This document shows positions 5,125 to 7,488 of a DNA stretch of 7,488 nucleotides, in pieces (the stretch's first letter is position 1; the number at the start of each line of letters is the position of its first letter). Made by a program: the position numbers and the translations under genes. The stretch is taken from contig JAHEYM010000122.1 in the NCBI GenBank assembly GCA_023251595.1, forward strand, positions 1 to 7,488, given 5' to 3'. This DNA comes from Bacteroidota bacterium. GTDB lineage: Bacteria; Bacteroidota; Bacteroidia; AKYH767-A; JABDAW01. The notes beneath the pieces were generated by a model. That model ran no database searches, was not told the origin of the DNA, and worked only from the letters and a program-made list of their open reading frames with translations.

Positions 5125-5772
5125 TTACTTCTTGATGATGCGGATAGTTTGATTGTTGAGTGCATCTGAAGATATGAAATACATTCCTGATTTCAAATCT
5201 GCAAGATCAAGGTTAAAGGGGGAGTTTATACCTTGAAATTCATTGAATTCAAAACATTTAATTTTTTCTCCAATGATATTTATTACATTGAGTGTGATCC
5301 TTTTGCTAAAATCGAAACTGCCGGAAACATTTACGCGGTCAGTGAATGGATTTGGAAAAACATTTACTGCAGACGAAGAAGGATCGGATAACATTCCAAC
5401 CGTTCCGGTGGCATCGAACGTACCGTTCATACCACTATGAAATGTGCATCTGTATGCATAATGACCAAGTACAGTTACCGGATAATCGAATGTTGTGTTG
5501 GATGAATTCATAGGATGAGTCCATGTCGCAGCGCCTCCCGGTAGTGAAGTGCCTCCGGTTCCATCGCAGGTTGTATTATGTGTTCCTGTAGCCCATGTGA
5601 AACGAATGGTATCACCTACTAAAACGTTGCTTATTGCGTTGGGGCTGAACGTCATGGTGTTGCTTGGTCCAACTGTTATATTATGAACCGTTCCCTTAGA
5701 GGTAAGGCTCGCAAAGAGCAGCATGGAAACAATAATGGATGATTTCAAAACGGAATGATAAGTTACTCGCAT
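5125..5772 (-). CDS. T9SS type A secreted cupredoxin (plastocyanin/azurin-like blue copper protein)
   Basis: A 215-residue exported electron-transfer protein. Residues 7-27 contain a signal peptide (SSIIVSMLLFASLTSKG). Residues 28-127 are a cupredoxin fold: HNITVGPSNTMTFSPNAISNVLVGDTIRFTW, then the four type 1 copper ligands His65 (GTHN), Cys109, His112 and Met115 in RCTFHSGMNGTF. The C-X2-H-X2-M loop and the upstream His are complete, so copper binding is well supported. Residues 137-215 are a T9SS type A sorting domain (VFPNPFTDRVNVSG...INIIGEK...LKSGMYFISSDALNNQTIRIIKK). It is the first gene of the minus-strand run, with the Reeler gene 23 bases downstream, and diverges from the repeat-protein gene over 104 bases. 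The partner is unknown; the nearby cytochrome c is a candidate by context only. Confidence 0.92.
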   Translation of the reverse strand: MRVTYHSVLKSSIIVSMLLFASLTSKGTVHNITVGPSNTMTFSPNAISNVLVGDTIRFTWATGTHNTTCDGTGGTSLPGGAATWTHPMNSSNTTFDYPVTVLGHYAYRCTFHSGMNGTFDATGTVGMLSDPSSSAVNVFPNPFTDRVNVSGSFDFSKRITLNVINIIGEKIKCFEFNEFQGINSPFNLDLADLKSGMYFISSDALNNQTIRIIKK

Positions 5773-5798
5773 GGTATTATAATTTAAGGTCAGGGTCT

Positions 5799-5817
5799 CA
5801 AAGAAAGTACGAAGTTA
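5799..5817 (-). promoter_or_regulatory. Possible promoter of the cupredoxin-Reeler operon
   Basis: Two near matches to TAnnTTTG lie on the minus strand: TAACTTCG (5817-5810, one mismatch) and TTTCTTTG (5806-5799, one mismatch). I see no clear -33 TTTG at the right distance for either. Both are 27-45 bases before the ATG at 5772, a typical place. Confidence 0.3.
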
Positions 5818-5825
5818 GAAAAATA

Positions 5826-5852
5826 TTTGCGAATTAAAAAACACTAACTTTG
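5826..5852 (+). promoter_or_regulatory. Promoter of the seven-repeat secreted protein gene
   Basis: TAACTTTG at 5845-5852 is a perfect -7 match. TTTG at 5826-5829 could be the -33 element, although the 15-base spacing is shorter than the usual 17-23. Transcription would begin near 5857, about 20 bases before ATG 5877. Confidence 0.5.
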
Positions 5853-5876
5853 TAATGGAACGCAAACTCCCCCCCG

Positions 5877-7488
5877 ATGAAAATAATTTACTTCCCCTCC
5901 ATGAAAATACTTGCTCTGATAGTTTTGGTCTGTGTTTTCGACATTCTTATTGCACAAACAACTTTTCAGAAAACAATAGGCGGGAGTACAGATGATTATG
6001 GTTACTCGCTTGTTCCTACGGCAGATGGTGGCTATATTTTTAGTGGTCGCACGCTCAGTTATGGTGTGGGTGGTTTCGACTCTTATCTCGTTAAAACCAA
6101 TGCAAACGGTGATACAACATGGGTGAAGACTTATGGAAACACAGGATACGATGAGGCGCAGGCTGTTCGGCAAAACACGGATCATGGATATATTTTCACC
6201 GGACAAACGGATAATGTCGATGCCTTCGGTGACCTTAATCTTGTCCGTACCGACTCGAATGGTGTTGTAATGTGGACAAAAACTTTTGGTGGTGCGGGAA
6301 CTCAGGATTTCGGTTATTCCGTCCGCCAAACTACGGACGGTGGTTTCATTGCTGCGGGTATGACAGCGAGTTCAGGTGCAGGCGGGCGCGACATGTATCT
6401 CGTGAAAACAGACGCGAATGGAACACTGACTTGGGCAAAAGCAATCGGAGGAACCGGAGATGACGAAGCACGTGGAGTTCAGCAGACTGCGGACGGAGGG
6501 TATATAATGATTGGGTTTACCCAAAGTTATGGTAATGGTTATCAGATTTGTCTTGTCAAAACCAATTCGCTTGGCGTCGTTTCCTGGTCTAAAGTATATG
6601 GTGGCGGTGGTGATGAAATCGCGTATGGTATTCAGCAAATGGCGAATGGAGGATATATTATTTGTGGTCAAACTACGAGTTTTGGTTCCGGTGGAAATGA
6701 CGCTTTATTGATCAAAACAGACTCGCTCGGTGCAGTTGTCTGGATGAAAGGTTATGGTGGTAGTGCCGATGATTACGCTATATCTGTAAGAACAACGACA
6801 GATGGAGGATTTGTTTTCTGTGGAAGAACGACGAGTTTTGGTTCGGGTGGTGGAGATGTTTATTTGGTGAAAACAGATTCTGCCGGAGGTGTATTGTGGT
6901 CGAAGGCTTTTGGGGGAAGTGCACTCGATCAGGGAAACAGTATTAGGCAAACCTCTGACGGAGGTTACATTATTTGTGGATACACACTGAGCTATGGAGC
7001 TGGTACAAGAGATATGTATATTATAAAGACAGATTCTATGGGAGTGACCACAGGCTGTAATACGGCGTCTCCTGCAACTACGGGAATGCAGGGAAACGTT
7101 CTCCCGTCTGCGGGTCCGACAGATTTGGTCTATTCTGCTACAAGTACACCTGTCACAGCTTCTCGCAGACCGGGTAGTATTACCAGTCTTATCTGTGGTG
7201 TATTTACATCAGACACAGAACCTATTGTTGGTAAGCAATCTCCGGGTGCTGAATCTGTCGAAGTATATCCAAATCCTGCATCCGGAACTTTACACATTAC
7301 TTCGCCCGAAAATTTAATAAACGCTGAATTACTTTTCACGGACATAACGGGAAGAATAATTCATAAACAGACAATATATAATAATATATCTTCAGTTGAT
7401 ATTTCAGGGTGGGGAAAAGGAATATATTTATATAATATTGTGGGGACACAAAATTCAGGGACATCAGCAAGGGGCAAAATAGTCATTA
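5877..7488 (+). CDS. Secreted seven-repeat (probable beta-propeller) protein with T9SS type A tail, 3'-partial
   Basis: At least 537 residues; no stop occurs before the right edge. It ends ...GKIVI, which is how type A tails finish, so only a few codons seem missing. Two in-frame starts fit, ATG 5877 and ATG 5901 (MKILALIVLVCVF); either leaves a signal peptide ending near IAQ (residue 27). Residues 28-392 are seven repeats of 51-53 residues, each like GG..DD.GYSVRQTTDGGYI..G.T.SFG.GG.D.YLVKTDS.G...W. Trp closes the first six units (codons at 6120, 6273, 6432, 6585, 6741 and 6897) and is lost in the seventh. Seven regular beta-rich repeats suggest a seven-bladed propeller. A Gly/Ser/Thr-rich link (about 395-455) precedes the sorting domain (VEVYPNPASGTLHI, FTDITGRIIHKQ, KGIYLYNIVGT). 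Substrate or partner unknown. A catalytic or cofactor motif is not visible. Confidence 0.9.
   Translation, partial: MKIIYFPSMKILALIVLVCVFDILIAQTTFQKTIGGSTDDYGYSLVPTADGGYIFSGRTLSYGVGGFDSYLVKTNANGDTTWVKTYGNTGYDEAQAVRQNTDHGYIFTGQTDNVDAFGDLNLVRTDSNGVVMWTKTFGGAGTQDFGYSVRQTTDGGFIAAGMTASSGAGGRDMYLVKTDANGTLTWAKAIGGTGDDEARGVQQTADGGYIMIGFTQSYGNGYQICLVKTNSLGVVSWSKVYGGGGDEIAYGIQQMANGGYIICGQTTSFGSGGNDALLIKTDSLGAVVWMKGYGGSADDYAISVRTTTDGGFVFCGRTTSFGSGGGDVYLVKTDSAGGVLWSKAFGGSALDQGNSIRQTSDGGYIICGYTLSYGAGTRDMYIIKTDSMGVTTGCNTASPATTGMQGNVLPSAGPTDLVYSATSTPVTASRRPGSITSLICGVFTSDTEPIVGKQSPGAESVEVYPNPASGTLHITSPENLINAELLFTDITGRIIHKQTIYNNISSVDISGWGKGIYLYNIVGTQNSGTSARGKIVI
5958..7052 (+). repeat. Seven tandem coding repeats of 153-159 bases
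   Basis: The seven protein repeats are also visible in DNA. Successive closing Trp codons are 153, 159, 153, 156 and 156 bases apart. Units five and six are the most alike at base level: ACGAGTTTTGGTTC occurs at 6675 and again exactly 156 bases later at 6831. GATGGTGGC/GACGGAGG-type strings recur in most units. All length changes are whole codons, so the frame is kept. This suggests growth by duplication, with units five and six the youngest pair. Confidence 0.75.

Noticed and set aside
5844..6329. 161-codon minus-strand open frame
   Set aside because: It is a shadow of the repeat protein gene; its sequence shows the antisense repeat pattern and no protein family features.

Overview
The window looks like a chromosomal piece of a Bacteroidota bacterium, probably a free-living, gliding or surface-active lineage. 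The main evidence is protein export. Four of the seven genes are cell-surface or secreted proteins. Three of them end in, or run into, a type A C-terminal sorting domain of the type IX secretion system (T9SS), and one ends in the type B (gliding-motility-associated) domain. The promoters fit too: several upstream regions carry the Bacteroidota -7 element TAnnTTTG, and most start codons lack a Shine-Dalgarno sequence. No RNA gene, CRISPR array, insertion sequence or phage gene was seen, and no stretch over 300 bases lacks a gene.

Layout. (1) Positions 1-1461 (+) hold the 3' part of a large PKD-type adhesin with a T9SS type B tail. It enters from the left and is broken by a one-base frameshift near 1041-1043. 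(2) 1576-1992 (+) is a small Xre-type helix-turn-helix regulator. It has its own promoter and a palindrome overlapping that promoter. (3) 2048-5772 is a run of four minus-strand genes. In transcription order they are a secreted cupredoxin (5772-5125), a Reeler-like protein with a CX4CH motif (5101-4247), a membrane protein joining an ECF-sigma region-2-like domain to an RskA-type anti-sigma domain (4079-3120), and a cytochrome c joined to an NTF2/SnoaL-like domain (2989-2048). (4) 5877 to the right edge (+) is a secreted protein with seven repeats of about 52 residues and a type A tail. It is cut by the window edge only a few codons before its expected end and has no stop codon inside the window.

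The minus-strand run is the most interesting part. All four proteins are predicted to be exported or membrane-bound. Two carry clear redox cofactor motifs: type 1 copper ligands in the cupredoxin and CKSCH plus a downstream Met in the cytochrome. A third has an unusual possible heme motif. The cupredoxin and Reeler genes are 23 bases apart and are probably one operon. The sigma/anti-sigma fusion has its own very good promoter, and a GC-rich hairpin lies at the predicted 5' end of its mRNA. Two domain fusions side by side in a redox-flavoured cluster could be a small exported electron-transfer or redox-sensing module. That reading is inference from domain content and gene order.
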